Source of the DNA: Staphylotrichum longicolle
Taxonomy: Eukaryota > Ascomycota > Sordariomycetes > Sordariales > Chaetomiaceae
Assembly: GCA_019096155.1 (NCBI GenBank)
Contig: JAHCVI010000005.1
Coordinates: 72,468 to 136,467, forward strand
Direction: 5' to 3'
Length of the DNA stretch: 64,000 bases
The translations under genes were made by a program, and so were the position numbers. The notes beneath the pieces are model-generated. The model did not search any database. It saw only the letters and a list, made by a program, of their open reading frames with translations, and was not told the DNA's origin. Numbering within the stretch: position 1 is the first letter of the stretch; each line of letters opens with the position of its first letter. This document shows positions 45,274-57,048 of this stretch, piece after piece.

Positions 45274-48200
45274 TCATGCCTCACTCCCGGCCCTTGGCTT
45301 CAGAATGGCAGCGCCCAAGCCAAACCTCCTCTTCAGCGCCTTCCAGATCTCCACAATGACGGTGTAGACGACCACGCAGGCGGCGACCACACCCCATTCC
45401 CAGGTGATAGCCTCGTGTTTGAACACAAGCCGATTCACAACCGGCAGGTAGATAACGGGGAAGGCGATGACAAAGCCAGCCGTAACGGCGCCAAACAAGA
45501 AGCGGTTCTGCCAAACCGTCCTGAACACCGACAGCGGCCCGGAATACTTTTCGGGATGCATGTTGAACAGCGACCGCGTGAAATGCTTGGCTTCCCACGC
45601 AGTTACCAACAACAGAAATGTCAACGTCGCGAATGTCGTAGCCCGCGCTCGGAACGCGACACTGCACGCCGCAGAATACTCCTCGTTGCAGCCAACGCCC
45701 AGCCCGTTCGGCCCGTTGACGCCGTACGCGACACTGGTGAAGGCGGCGAGACACAACCCACCCATAGCAGCGCCATAGACGAACTTGTCGATAATCAATT
45801 CGCGCGTGAAGACGCCGACGGACAGGTCGTGCGGCGGGCGCTGCATAATGTCGGGCTGGGCGGCTTCGATGCCGAGACCGAGGGCCAGGAAGGACGAGGT
45901 GACGAGGTTGGCCCAGAGAATCTCGAGCGGGGAGAGCGGGAAGACGGAGACGCCATCCGGGTCTTTGAAGGCGAGGCCGATGAGGAGCAGGAAGACTTGG
46001 GCGATGTTGGAGACGAGGAGGTGCAAAAGGAACTGTGGCGTGTGGTTAGAACGGGCTCGGAACCTGGACAAGGGAGACAAGAAAAACGAGTACCTTTTGA
46101 ATGTTGTCAAACAAACGTCTACCTTCTTCGATAGCAGTTACGATCGAGGCAAAGTTGTCGTCAGTCAGGACCATGTCGGCCGCCTCCTTGGCGACATCGC
46201 TGCCGTTGAGACCCATGGCAATGCCCACGTCCGACTTCTTCAGGGCGGGCGAGTCGTTCACGCCGTCTCCGGTCATGACGCAAAACGCCTTCCGCCGGTG
46301 CATGGCTTCCACCACGCGGACCTTGGTTGTCGGACTGCAGCGGGCGAGCACGACGGGGAGATGCTCCATCTCGTCAATCTGCGCGTCGCTGAGACTGTCA
46401 AAAGTGCTGGCTACCATGATGTCGTTTCCGTTCTCGGGGTTGTTGCGATCCAGGATGCCGATTTCGTAGGCGATAGCCGTGGCCGTCTTGACGTGGTCGC
46501 CGGTGAGCATGTGCACGGTGATGCCAGCTTCCTGGCACCGCTTGACGGCCTCTGCCGACTCCAGTCTCGGCGGGTCGTAGAGACCGGCCAAGCCGAGGAA
46601 CCGGAGATTCTTCTCGACGGTGGATCGCTGTTCCGAGTTCTCATCTGCCTTGGTTACCTTCTCCATATCGGTGGTGGACGATTCAGGGGTAAAATCAGCA
46701 GGATCGACGGGCTTTTGAGCAATACAGAGAACACGAAGGCCCTCGGCGGCCAGGGATTCGGCCTTGGCTACGATAGTGGCCTTTTGCTCGTCCGAGACGT
46801 CCATCAGAGGGAGCATGGCTTCGAGAGCGCCCTTGGTGTAGGCATGAGCGCCGGTGCCATCGGCGCAGACAACCGTCATCCTCTTGCAGGAGGAATCGAA
46901 GGGGAACTCGGCCAAAAGCTGGTGGCCGCCTGACTGCAACAATTCAGGCTTGCCCATGCCAAATCGCATGGCCAGCACCTGGAGCGCAATCTCGGTGGGT
47001 TCGCCGATGGCCGTGTATGACGCGTCGACCTTGGTGACGGTCGAGTTGTTGCAGAGGGCAACAGTCTCGAGAAAGTCCCTCAGTCGAGCCGTATTCTTTT
47101 CGGCAGCTGAGGACTTGGGGGTGTACACCTCGTCGCCCACGCGCACGTTTCCGCTGGTGGGGTCGAAGGGATGGGTCGTGTCCTGGATCGAGACCTCTGT
47201 GCCGCCCACCAACCACACCCGCTTGGCAACCATTTTGCCTTGGGTGAGTGTGCCGGTCTTGTCGGAACAGATGTTGGTCACTCCGCCCACCGCCTCAAGA
47301 GCAGCGAGCTTGCGGATGACGACGTTGCCCTTGGCCATGGCACGGGTGCCGAGCGCAGTGGCAATGGTGAGTACGGCGATCAGGGACTCCGGGATGACGG
47401 CAACGGCCACGCAGATGCCGTAGATTAGGACCTCGCTCGTGACGTCCCAGAGGCTGACAGAGAAGACGATGATGGCCAGGGTGATGGCCAAGGCGAAGAG
47501 CAGCAGGGCAAACTTGCTCAGGGACACCTGCATGGGCGTACCGTCAAGACCCAGCAGGACACGCATGCCATTTCGGAGTTTGACCCATGCCTTGCCGGTG
47601 GCCGTGGTCCGCTTGTCAGCCGGGTTCTCTCTGCTCCTTCTCAGGAGCTCTGCGATCTTGCCGACCTCGGTGGCCATGGCGGTAGCAACGACGATACCGG
47701 TGGCCCGGCCGCGGGATACGGTGCTGGCCGAGTAGACCATGTTAATGCGGTCGCCCAGGGGCACATCGCGGTCCTTGAGGACGACCTCGGCATGCTTGCT
47801 CACGGGGACAGACTCGCCAGTGAGCAAGGCCTCATCGGTGGAGAGGTTTAGGCTGTGCACCAGACGGAGATCGGCAGGGACAATGTCGCCGACGCCCAGC
47901 TTGACGAGATCACCAGGCACCAAAGACTCGGCTTTGATAGTGTCGGTGTGGCCGGCGCGGATTACCTTGCACGTGGGTGCAGAAAGCGCATAGAGCGCTT
48001 GGATGGTCTGCTCAGCGCGGTAGTCTTGGAAGAATCTGCAGGGGGTGAGAATGGCGGTGAAGGAACCGGGCATTGTATGGTTTCGACTCACCCGACCACG
48101 ATGTTGAGCGTAATGACGGCGGCAATGACGCCGCCTTCGATGTGATCATCGATGGCAAAGGAGAGGACCATCGTGATGACGAGAACCTGTTGTGGATGAG

Positions 48201-48666
48201 GTCATGTCACACAGAATCAGCTCGGCAGGAACACACTCACAAGAGTCAGGCTGTTTGAGACCTGTCTCAAGAGAATCGTCCACACGGATAGCCCTTTAGC
48301 TCCCTCAACCTTGTTAGGGCCATGGTGCTGCAGCCGACGGGCCGCCTCGGAAGTGGTAATGCCATTTCTGAGAGTGTGAGCGGGTACCACCAAAAGAGAT
48401 ACAAGAGCAAGCAAAGAAACAGGCGGTCTTTACTCGAGATGGGTGTCGAGCAGTGCGCAGACGTCTGGCACCGAGAGCGTGTGGGCGGACTCGGGGGTTA
48501 AGACGCGGGCAGTGGTGTCAAGGGTGCTGGTGGTAACAGAACCACGGGTGATAGAGCCACGACCGATAGTGGCATCGGCGTCATCAGCATCATCAGCGTC
48601 GGCGCTGCCGAAGGTGCCGGCAAGGGTGGGGGATGGAGTGCAGGCTGCGGAACGCTGAAGCCACAT
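45274..48666 (-). CDS. ENA1: P-type Na+/K+-exporting ATPase, ENA (type IID) family
   Basis: Five exons (48666-48434, 48367-48241, 48186-48092, 48035-46094, 46032-45274) give 1051 residues, the usual ENA length. P-type motifs are in order: GDIVPADLR and TDEALLTGESVPV in the actuator region, IPESL in helix 4, the phosphorylation site DKTGTLTQGK (Asp at about 409), MLTGDHVKTA, and GDGVNDSPALKKSDVGIAMG at the hinge. The N-terminus with AHTLSVPDVCALLDTHLENGITTSEAARRL fits the ENA cation-ATPase leader. These pumps expel Na+ or K+ at high salt or pH across the plasma membrane. An in-frame Met is used at 48666; a Met at 48719 in another frame leads nowhere. ENA is preferred over Ca2+ PMR types by the DIMQRPPHDLSVGVFTREL segment, but ion choice is inference. 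Confidence 0.92.
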
Positions 48667-51530
48667 ATAGGAGGCTCCGTCTGCGCCTCGACGTCCAGCT
48701 CGTTCTCTGTCCCATTCAATAAGTAGCGTCGCCGATGCAGATGCAGCGATTCACGCGTTGGGAAGGGAAAAGAAGAAGAAAGGGAAACCAGAAAGGCCCA
48801 GCACCGGAAGCGATGAGCACGGCTTAACTAATGGGTTGATGGGAAGATGCCATCCCCTGCCTGTTGCATGGGCGTTGCATTGGCATCCGATCACCGAACG
48901 CCGCCCGCCACACGCAGCGCCGAACTGGATGACTTGGACGGCCGGAGCTTTGGTGGGGAGTGGGAGCAAAGGCCTGGGTACGTCGGCCAAGGGCGGACAA
49001 GGGCCGCAGGAACGAGTGACGGGGCGCCGCCAAGTTGCTGCAGCAGGCCCGCTGCCCAATCACTGCCCTTCCGTGACCCCCCGCCGAGCATCCCATCCCG
49101 GCACAGCGGGGGGCTTTCAGTGGCTGAGCGTCTTGTCTCTCTCTTCTGGCTCTGCTTGGCGCTGCCTCCATCCTGTGTCTCCCGACCGCCGGATGCACAA
49201 CCCCGGGACCTCACTGATCACCTGGTGTCTTGCTTGTCTCATAAACCTCGATAACACCAGGGGCTGACGGGCCCGGAAACGACCACCGATCCGCACCATT
49301 GGATCGCCTCTGTGGGGCGGTTGAGAGGCGTCGAGCTGTTGAGCTGTGGAAAGGCCACGTCAAACGGTTCAGGTCGTCTGCCCTGGTTTCCAGCTCTTTG
49401 TTTGCCCCGTCTGGCGCTCCCGTTGACATGCACAGTCCCCCACGTGCGTAACCCTGCGATTGCCGACATCCGATTCGGCTCGAGACAGGACCAACAACTT
49501 CAGAAGAAGCAAGCGATGGCACCCAGACACTGTGGTCCGCACAGACTGGGTGTGCCTGAGCGATCATTGCGTAACACATCGCCAAGCAACAGCCCCGCAT
49601 ACGAGTGGCCGTGTAAGTCCCAAGAAGCGTGTGGAAGAAACTCGTGTGCCATGGTCTTGGAAGGAGGTATGATTCATGTTGCTGCGGCGGCCCTCGCTTT
49701 CCCGGGGGTACACGAGACGATTTAGGGATTGGCATCATGCATGCCCAGGGCCAACTTGCATTAAGTGTAACTTTGGGCAGTTGGGAGGCACGCTGCTGCG
49801 CCGAGAAACCGACCACAGTCCTGGCCACGCAATGTGTTGCCAACTTTGGTGAGTATTTTGTCATCTCGCCAGAGAGGAAAGTGCTCGACTGTTCCCGAAT
49901 GGAACCCCCAACCATGATTAAAACCCTTGGCATCTCGGCGCCCAGCCAACGCCATGGATTGCTCCAACTGCTATCAGCTGGAAGTTTCTCCATCAGCAGT
50001 CATGTTTCAGTTCGTTACACGTCACCAGCGAGCAACCACCGAAAAGTGCATGCATCAACAGTAGATGGGTTTTCTGGCAGCACTCAGGCAGGCGGACAGG
50101 GCCGCTACCAACAAACCCGGAGTTATACAAGGACCGTAGCCAAACGTCTCGGGAGCATCCACGTCGCCGTTACACCAGAAGACTGATATTCCCAACACCC
50201 GGGGAAATGGAGAATCACAAACAGCAGGTCAAGTTTAACAAGTTCGACAAGACCATTGCAACAACGCCAGCCATGCCCCCAAGGCCACGGGAGCAACAGA
50301 TACATGGATAATCAGAGATTGTTGAGTATGAGAAGCCACCCAGGGGGCAACACTGAAGACTTAGCAGCATCATTGCTCTTTCGACATGCCTGTTCAAGGC
50401 AGATTCCCAGGCAGAGCCTCAGTGCCGCGATCCACACACTCTCCACTCACATCTTCTAGACCTCTGATCAACTAAGATCGAGCACAGCCTCCCTGCCAAG
50501 GGCGGGGTTGGTGATGTATGTTATTGTAACTCTGGATTAACAACCCGCCGTGCTCATCTCAAAACTTGTGGAATGAGGAACGTTTTTCATTGTTTGGAGC
50601 TACGGGTGCCGTTGGATCTGCAGACAACTGGACGCGGTTTTCAACCTGAAAGTGGGTGTTGACTGCGACGGAGAGAGCATCGCACAGTAGGAGGGACAAC
50701 TTGGAAGGTATCATGGATGCAAAGAATTTGTGTCAGATGATACATGCCGTACGATCCTCATTGAGGCCTCCAATGCCGGGCCGCAAGCTGTTGGTTTGCA
50801 AAGTTGGTGCGCTTCTGACGGGAGTGAACGATATGCCGGTTCATCATCTGACACCACTGGGCCAAGCTTTGGACTGGTCAGGAGTGGTCTCACTTGGCGA
50901 GGACGTATGTACCCACGAAGTCGAACCAAGTAGAACAATGAAGAATAATGGAGAACCATAGGAAGCCAACCCATTATTTGGGTTTGGTTCAACGTTGCCG
51001 TGTTGTGTGGAAGGTTGACAGGCGACTACTCCCTTCGTCTTCTGTCAAACTCGTCAAGAGTGCAACTCACGGCTTCGGGTGCTTCGGTTGGTCTACCAAC
51101 GGAAATGAAGGCGTTTTCTCCTTCAGGGCAAACCGAGCCCTTTGGATCTTAGAGAAAAGCCTTCGTAGATACCAATAGGGTACGGAAATGCCCTTTGCGT
51201 CTGTGAAGTCGACCCTACTCGTGAGTCGTGACTGACTCGCCGTCTACGGACCCCTTCTTTTCCGACTCCTGTTTCTCAGTTCTCGTCGAGACTTGAATCA
51301 AGCCCAGCAGTCGCCGTGCGATCATTCTCAGCCATCCTCCTCTTATTTTCATCCATAAGTTGACAACTTACACCTTGTAACAGTGCTACAGTGGGGCTGC
51401 GTGAGAGCAGCAGAGCAGTAGGTGCACCAGCCCCTGAGTGGATCTCAGGGCGGAACAAGCACCCCTGATCAAAAGTCAAACTTCCCCACAAACGAAAAAA
51501 GAGTTGCTCAACTCGTGTCTCTACGAGCTT
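48667..51530. other. Gene-free stretch of 2.9 kb
   Basis: Upstream of the cation ATPase and of tRNA-Ala. A 260-codon minus frame at 49211-49993 has no domain and is not called. Confidence 0.5.
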
Positions 51531-51615
51531 TGGACGAGCTGGGAATCGAACCCAGGACCTTTCGCATACACCGAAGTATGCTAAGCGAACGCTCTACCAA
51601 CTGAGCCACACGCCC
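51531..51615 (-). tRNA. tRNA-Ala (AGC), intron-containing
   Basis: Minus-strand cloverleaf: acceptor arm GGGCGTG with CTCGTCC and discriminator A, D arm GCTC...GAGC, and T arm CTGGG-TTCGATT-CCCAG. The anticodon stem TTCGC/GCGAA encloses loop TTAGCAT, anticodon AGC. A 12-nt intron sits after the base 3' of the anticodon. The G3:U70 pair, the identity mark of alanine tRNAs, is present. Spliced length is 73 nt. Confidence 0.95.
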
Positions 51616-52323
51616 TTGATGGAAGCTGGGCCTCGTATCTCGCGAGATGGGCGCAGAGGCAGGAGTGCGAAGGCGTGTGAGCGAGGGCTGCACGTTCACG
51701 ACCTCACACCATGATGGGAGAATGAGGATTTGCTTGGACTCGGCTAAGCCCATCCACCCAATGGAAAGACCGATGGCATGGAACATCTACCTTGAGCAAA
51801 AGCAAGAATTTGAAGGATTTGGCTGTCATCATCACTTTTGCTTGTTCTGATCACACCGATTTCCCGGGAAGAGACGCTGTGTAGGTAAACTGAAGAGTTT
51901 GGACCCCATGAGTCCGAGTCTCGAACGCCGGCCTCGAGATTTCGGAGACTGACAATGAAAACGCCCGAGGGAATGTGAAACAAGTGGAAAACAAGACCAA
52001 GCCGAAACACTGTGAATTGCAGACGGAGCCATCCAGTGTTGGAGTGTGCCTGTCTTTGGATTCACCGAGCCCGGTGACTAAGCGGGCACCCAAAGAAGCA
52101 CTCAGCGGGGAGGATGAACCCTGCAGATCAGCCCCGCGCTAGCTCGTTCGAGAGCTGATCCTTGGCGGCAATCTCACCAGGTCGACCCCGCCAAAATCGA
52201 GAGAGGAAAGGAGGAAACATATCGGGCTGTTGACCGCTCTGTTTGTAGTCTCTCGAACACCTTCCCAGCCTGTCCATAATCCGAACTCGACGCCACTCTA
52301 CACCCCTTTCAGACCCAGAAAAA
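51616..52323. other. Intergenic
   Basis: Between tRNA-Ala (-) and the decarboxylase gene (+). It should hold the promoter of the latter. Nothing else seen. Confidence 0.5.
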
Positions 52324-53579
52324 ATGGCAGACAAGGTGTATCGCGCCAGCACCACGGCGCCGGTGAACATTGCCGTTGTCAAGTGCGGGAAGCCCCAAGC
52401 GCAGAGCTCCCCCTGTGCTGTTTGACATGCAACTGACCGCTGCTTGTTCGCAGGTACTGGGGCAAACGCGATCCCAAGCTCAACCTCCCTACCAACAGCT
52501 CGCTCTCGGTGACGCTCTCACAGTCCGACCTCCGCACGCTCACCACCGCCTCTTGCTCGGCCTCGTACCCTGCCTCCGAGGGCGACTCCCTGCTGCTCAA
52601 CGGCGAACAATCCGATGTCTCGGGCGCCCGCACACAAGCCTGCTTCCGCGAGCTGCGCGCCCGCCGCGCCGCCCTCGAGGCTGCCGACTCGTCGCTACCC
52701 AAGCTCTCGACCATGCCGCTCCGCCTCGTCTCCGAGAACAACTTCCCGACCGCCGCTGGCCTGGCCTCGTCGGCGGCAGGCTTTGCCGCCCTGGTGCGCG
52801 CCATCGCCAACCTCTACGAGCTGCCCGCGTCTCCGTCCGAGCTCAGCTTGATCGCACGGCAGGGCTCCGGGTCGGCGTGCCGCAGTCTCTTTGGCGGCTA
52901 CGTGGCGTGGCGCATGGGTGATGCTGCCGACGGCAGCGACTCGATGGCCGACCAGGTCGCCGAGGCGTCGCACTGGCCCGAGATGCGCGCGCTGGTCCTC
53001 GTCGTGTCGGCCGCCAAGAAGGGCGTCAGCTCGACCTCGGGCATGCAGCAGACGGTGGCGACGTCGGGGCTGTTCCAGGAGCGCATCGCCAAGGTGGTGC
53101 CGCAGAACATGGCCGCCATGGAGAAGGCCATCCAGGAGCGCGACTTTGCCTCGTTCGCCGAGGTGACCATGCGCGACTCCAACTCGTTCCACGCTACCTG
53201 TGCCGACACCTACCCGCCCATCTTCTACATGAACGATGTCTCGCGGGCAGCCATTCGCGCCGTCGAGCAGATCAATGCGGCCGCTGGGAGGACCGTGGCC
53301 GCCTACACGTTCGATGCCGGCCCGAATGCCGTAATCTACTATCTGGAGCGGGACACCGAGCCTGTCGTGGGAACTCTTTACCACGTGCTTGGAGGGGACG
53401 TTGACGGGTGGAAGAGCGACGTGATCAAGGGGCTGAAGCCCAGCATCTCGCTGGACGAGGGGGTTGCCAGCATCCTGAAGAGCGGCGTTGGCCGGGTGAT
53501 CATGACCGGTGTGGGAGAGGGTCCTATCAAGACCGACGAATACTTGGTGGCTGAGGACGGGAGTCCGGTGAGGAGATGA
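52324..53579 (+). CDS. ERG19: Mevalonate diphosphate decarboxylase
   Basis: Exons 52324-52382 and 52454-53579 give 394 residues, matching the fungal enzyme. The sequence shows the GHMP-kinase-fold features of this enzyme: N-terminal APVNIAVVKYWGKRD across the splice, LPTNSSLSVTL, the ATP-binding glycine/serine loop GLASSAAGFAALV (122-134), and GSGSACRSLFGGYVAW. The later TFDAGPNAV segment holds the catalytic Asp. It converts mevalonate 5-diphosphate to isopentenyl diphosphate with ATP and release of CO2, feeding ergosterol and other isoprenoids in the cytosol. The early intron after 19 codons is supported by the conserved VVKYWGK junction. The following + gene starts 580 bp downstream and is unrelated. 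All residues seen appear intact. Confidence 0.96.
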
Positions 53580-54160
53580 TTTTCTTCTCCGCTGAGGAGA
53601 GTGTGTGAGTGGGAAATTTGACGGACACTTGCTCGGCAAGGCTCCAAGCTCTATCTAGTGACCTAGAATCTTGTCAACTTAGAAATGAAAATGCAGCCAG
53701 AGGTAGAATTCCCATCACACGCCGAACTGTAGCCTTTTAGACCATATCTCAGGGTTGTGGGTTCTTGCGGGCATGTGAGTTCCCCAGATTTTAAGATTGG
53801 CGATTCGCAGGGATTGGGCTTGGAATCGAAGGCCGGACCCCGACATGCCCCCTCCCGAGGTTACGTCAGAACCGCTGAAAGCCCCCCGAGCCTCAGGGGC
53901 ATGTGGGAGGGAAAACAGGGGCTGCACGCGACTGGGGACGCGCCAAGTCGGTCCTTGCTTGGTATTGTCCGGACGGACATCTCTCGGGGCATTTCGAACT
54001 TTCTCAACAATCAGTGCAAAAATCCTCTGTACCCGTATCCTCAACTTCGTATTTGGCTGACCGGAGCTGATCCCTTCACTTTCTCCGAAACCACTTTGCT
54101 ACCCAAGTGTTTGGTGTTTATTCCGGTGACTCCTGAGAGCATGCGACTGCCAGCGCCGCC
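53580..54160. other. Intergenic
   Basis: 3' flank of the decarboxylase and leader of the RUS gene. No gene recognised. Confidence 0.5.
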
Positions 54161-55686
54161 ATGAGCCGGAACTTCTACGACATCGACCCGGCGGGCGAGG
54201 TGCTATGCACATACACCGATGGCGGCGAGAAGGAGAGGCTCAAAGCAGTCAGTGTCGATGTTTCCATTTCGTGCTTCTCCTCGGTTCTGGTCTCCCCCAC
54301 AGCGGGCTCCATTGGTCTCAGGAAGTCTCGTCGCCGTCCCACTGACCACCCCTCTCGTTACCAGGAGAAAACCGAAGTACCGCTTGCCAAAGCAATCCTC
54401 TACGCCTTCCTCCCCGCCGGCTACCCGCACACCGTGACCGATGACTACCTCGCCTACCAGACCTACGACTCCCTCCAAGCCTTCGCCTCTTCCATCACCT
54501 CGCTGCTCGCCAACCGCGCCGTCCTCGAAGGGCTGGGTGTGGGAGACTCGTCCTCGTCCCCGACGGGGGCGCTGATCCTCAAGATCACGGGCGACACCAT
54601 CTCGCGCATCGCGACCATCCTCTTTGCCCACCGCATGGGCCAGGCCATCGAGCCCGAGTGCAAGTTCTACCGCTTCCTCGCCGACCTCTTCAACGACAGC
54701 GCCCAGTTCCTCGACCTGCTCACCCCGGCCCTGCCCTACTTCCCCAAGCTGGGCGTCATCGTCTCGGCCGGCGTGCTCCGCTCGCTGTGCGGCGTCGCGG
54801 CCAACGCCAGCAAGGCGAGCCTGTCGGCGCACTTTGCGCTGACGGGGAACCTGGCCGAGCTCAACGCCAAGGAGGCGTCGCAGGAGACGGTCGTGAGCCT
54901 GCTGGGCATGCTGGTCGGGTCGCTGGTCGTGCGCATGGTCGAGGACAAGCAGGTCGTGTGGATGCTCATGGTGTTCCTCGCGGGCGTGCACCTGACCATG
55001 AACTACCGCGCCGTGCGCGCCGTGAGGATGCGCTCGCTGAACCGCCAGCGGGCGACGATTGTGTTTCGCGAGTGGCTGGACCACGGGACCGTGCTCACGC
55101 CGGAGCAGGTGGCGCAGCGCGAGAGCATCCTGCGCGACGGCCGGGGGAACCTGACGAGCAAGAGCGGGGACTACACCGGCTTCTGCGACTTCGGGACATA
55201 TGGCGAGCTCAGGGGGTGGAATCCGAGGGGGTACCACCGCTACGACTTTGAGACGAGCGCGTATTTTATGGGGATATGGCATCGCGGGGGGTATTTCTAC
55301 ATGAGGATTGCGCTGAAGGAGGGCGTAAAGAATCCGCTCTCGGCTTGGTTCGATGCAGTCAACCACGCCTACCACTTTGACTCGGCGCTCAAGGACGGCC
55401 TGGAAAGCCACTACGAGAACGAGATGCCGCTGGGCTATGTGTCGGAGGAGCAGAAGGAGACAATATTTGCGGCGCTGACGGCTGGGGGCTGGGACCTCAC
55501 GGCGAATGCGCTGGAGACAAGGCTGCCTGTGAGAGTCCGGGTGGCCGACGGGAGAAAAGGTGAGTTTTTGTCCTCTTCTGCTGATCGCCTTCTGTGAGCT
55601 CGGTGCTGATGCGCTTTCCAGGGCTCCATGTATCCGAGAAGGACCCAACACGACATGTTGGGCATCAGGAGGCGAAGAAAGACTAG
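54161..55686 (+). CDS. RUS/DUF647 (root UVB sensitive) family membrane protein
   Basis: Exons 54161-54247, 54365-55559 and 55622-55686 give 448 residues. DUF647 signs include FLPAGYPHTVTDDYLAYQTYDSLQAFASSI near the N-terminus (GYP-x-V-x2-DY-x2-YQ), then FLADLFNDSAQFLDLL. Hydrophobic stretches around the LFPK-type turn and SLLGMLVGSLVVRMV follow, and VHLTMNYRAVRAV in the second half. Plant RUS proteins act in UV-B sensing and auxin transport; fungal members are uncharacterised. The first intron (117 nt) is in frame and stop-free. It is called because GTCAGT...CCAG borders remove a segment unlike the family. The second splice adds a short C-terminus ending KKD. It is probably an intracellular membrane protein. 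Confidence 0.87.
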
Positions 55687-56055
55687 ACAGACATGGTACG
55701 TGTAACGTGGGTCTGCCATGGGAGTAAATGGGTTTGTATGTATACCATTCTTGGGGTGAGGAGACTTTTGTTCCACACAGCACATGGGACACTCTTGTAT
55801 TTTCTCGAGATACCACGCAGATGACAAGGAATCTGCCACTTGTTTGTAGTAAAAAGCCTACACAGGAAGCTAGCTTGGTTGCTCGTTGTAGGTCTTGGCT
55901 GTTCAAATCCAGCGAGTGCTTTTATATCCTCCTCTAACCCAAACGCCAACCTCTCCGTCTCTCAACTCCTCCAGTTTGAGTGGTATGTTACAGACATCAA
56001 AACACGTATCAGTACATTCACGACAGCACTTCCCCCTTTGCGGCTACCGTTTCGG
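55687..56055. other. Intergenic between convergent genes
   Basis: 3' flanks of the RUS gene (+) and the heme lyase gene (-). Nothing else seen. Confidence 0.5.
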
Positions 56056-57048
56056 TCACGAGAACCCCACCGCTCGCAGCGCACGCATCTTGACGCCCTC
56101 CCACGTGTTCAGCTTGGGCCGCACATCCAGATAAAAGTTGAGCTTGCCCTTGCCTGCGGCGTCGTTGTTCCGCCCGGCATAAAAGTCAATGATGTACTCG
56201 ACGCGGGTCCCGCACCGGTCCACGACCCAGTCGTGCCGGTCAAAGGGCGCCGTGTACCCGAGCAGCGTGTTGATGCGCGCCTTGGGGCTCATGGTCGCGC
56301 TGCCCAGCCCCGCGAAGCTGTGCAGCCGCGGCCCGCCGCAGCCGCCCTTGACGACGGGCTCGACGTAGGGCGCCTCCCACTTGAGGATCTCGGCCCAGGC
56401 GCGCTCGTTGACGGCGTTGTGGATGGGCACCACCGTCTTCATGTCCTCGGCGACGGCCTCGTGGCCCTTGCGCTTCATGGCCTCGAAGAACTGCTTCTCG
56501 GAGGGGTAGACCCAGTGGCCCGTCTTGGAGGCGCCCGTCTCTTGCTCGTTGTTGTCGGGGCATGCGGCCGGGCCCGGGTCGGAGGGGCGGGGAATGGTGG
56601 AGATGACGCGCGACTCGTCGAGTTGCGATCGGGCGCGCGGTGGTGTGGGTGTAGCAGCGTTGCTGGGTTCCGGGGATTGCGGCTGTTGGGAGAAGGAGGG
56701 GAGTCGGAGCCATGACGACCACGACGATGCGGACTGCTGTTGTTGCTGCGGCTGTTGCTGCTGCTGGAGCTGTGGCGGAACGGTGTTTGGTGTCTGCGGG
56801 TGCGGTGCTGTTGTCGTTGCTGGTTCCTGTCCAGCGCGTGCCTGCTGTGCCTGCTCGAGCCACAGCTGGCGAGTCTTGTGGTCGACTGGGCACTTTGCCT
56901 CGTCCCCAGCCTGGACGGCGTCGGATCCGAATCCCTTCATGTTTGCTTTCCCCGTTACTCCCGACTCGCCCGTGTTGTTTCCCTGCGCTGTCGCTTCCTT
57001 GCCACTGACTAGAACTGTATCGAGCAGGTCAGTGTGCATTATGCGCAC
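56056..57048 (-). CDS. CYC3: Holocytochrome c synthase (cytochrome c/c1 heme lyase)
   Basis: Intronless frame of 330 residues. A heme-regulatory CPVDH motif lies at 53-57. The conserved catalytic part starts at HWVYPSEKQFFEAMKRKGH and continues with VVPIHNAVNERAWAEILKWE, PKARINTLLGYTAPFDRHDWVVDRCG and a VEYIIDFYAG strand. The enzyme attaches heme to the CXXCH site of apocytochrome c (or c1) in the mitochondrial intermembrane space. Between the CP motif and the core is an unusually long Gln/Ser/Pro-rich insert (about 75-165) with two poly-Gln runs. The in-frame Met at 56940 (residue 37) would put CPVDH near the N-terminus as in relatives and may be the real start. Whether it serves cytochrome c or c1 cannot be decided here. 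Confidence 0.9.
   Translation of the reverse strand: MRIMHTDLLDTVLVSGKEATAQGNNTGESGVTGKANMKGFGSDAVQAGDEAKCPVDHKTRQLWLEQAQQARAGQEPATTTAPHPQTPNTVPPQLQQQQQPQQQQQSASSWSSWLRLPSFSQQPQSPEPSNAATPTPPRARSQLDESRVISTIPRPSDPGPAACPDNNEQETGASKTGHWVYPSEKQFFEAMKRKGHEAVAEDMKTVVPIHNAVNERAWAEILKWEAPYVEPVVKGGCGGPRLHSFAGLGSATMSPKARINTLLGYTAPFDRHDWVVDRCGTRVEYIIDFYAGRNNDAAGKGKLNFYLDVRPKLNTWEGVKMRALRAVGFS

Noticed and set aside
45274..48666. Calcium-pumping (PMR1-type) ATPase as identity of the P-type pump
   Set aside because: The N-terminal leader and C-terminal loop wording match ENA Na+/K+ pumps better. The ion is still not proven.
49211..49993. 260-codon minus-strand frame in the 48.7-51.5 kb gap
   Set aside because: Irregular composition, no domain, no splice partners and no nearby promoter features. 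It looks like a chance frame in GC-rich DNA.
52695..53639. 314-codon frame antisense to ERG19
   Set aside because: Shadow frame for the same reason; the decarboxylase on the plus strand is fully conserved.
54203..55906. 567-codon frame antisense to the RUS gene
   Set aside because: The long open antisense frame results from strong C/G third-position bias in the real gene. Its product is His/Arg/Glu-rich nonsense.
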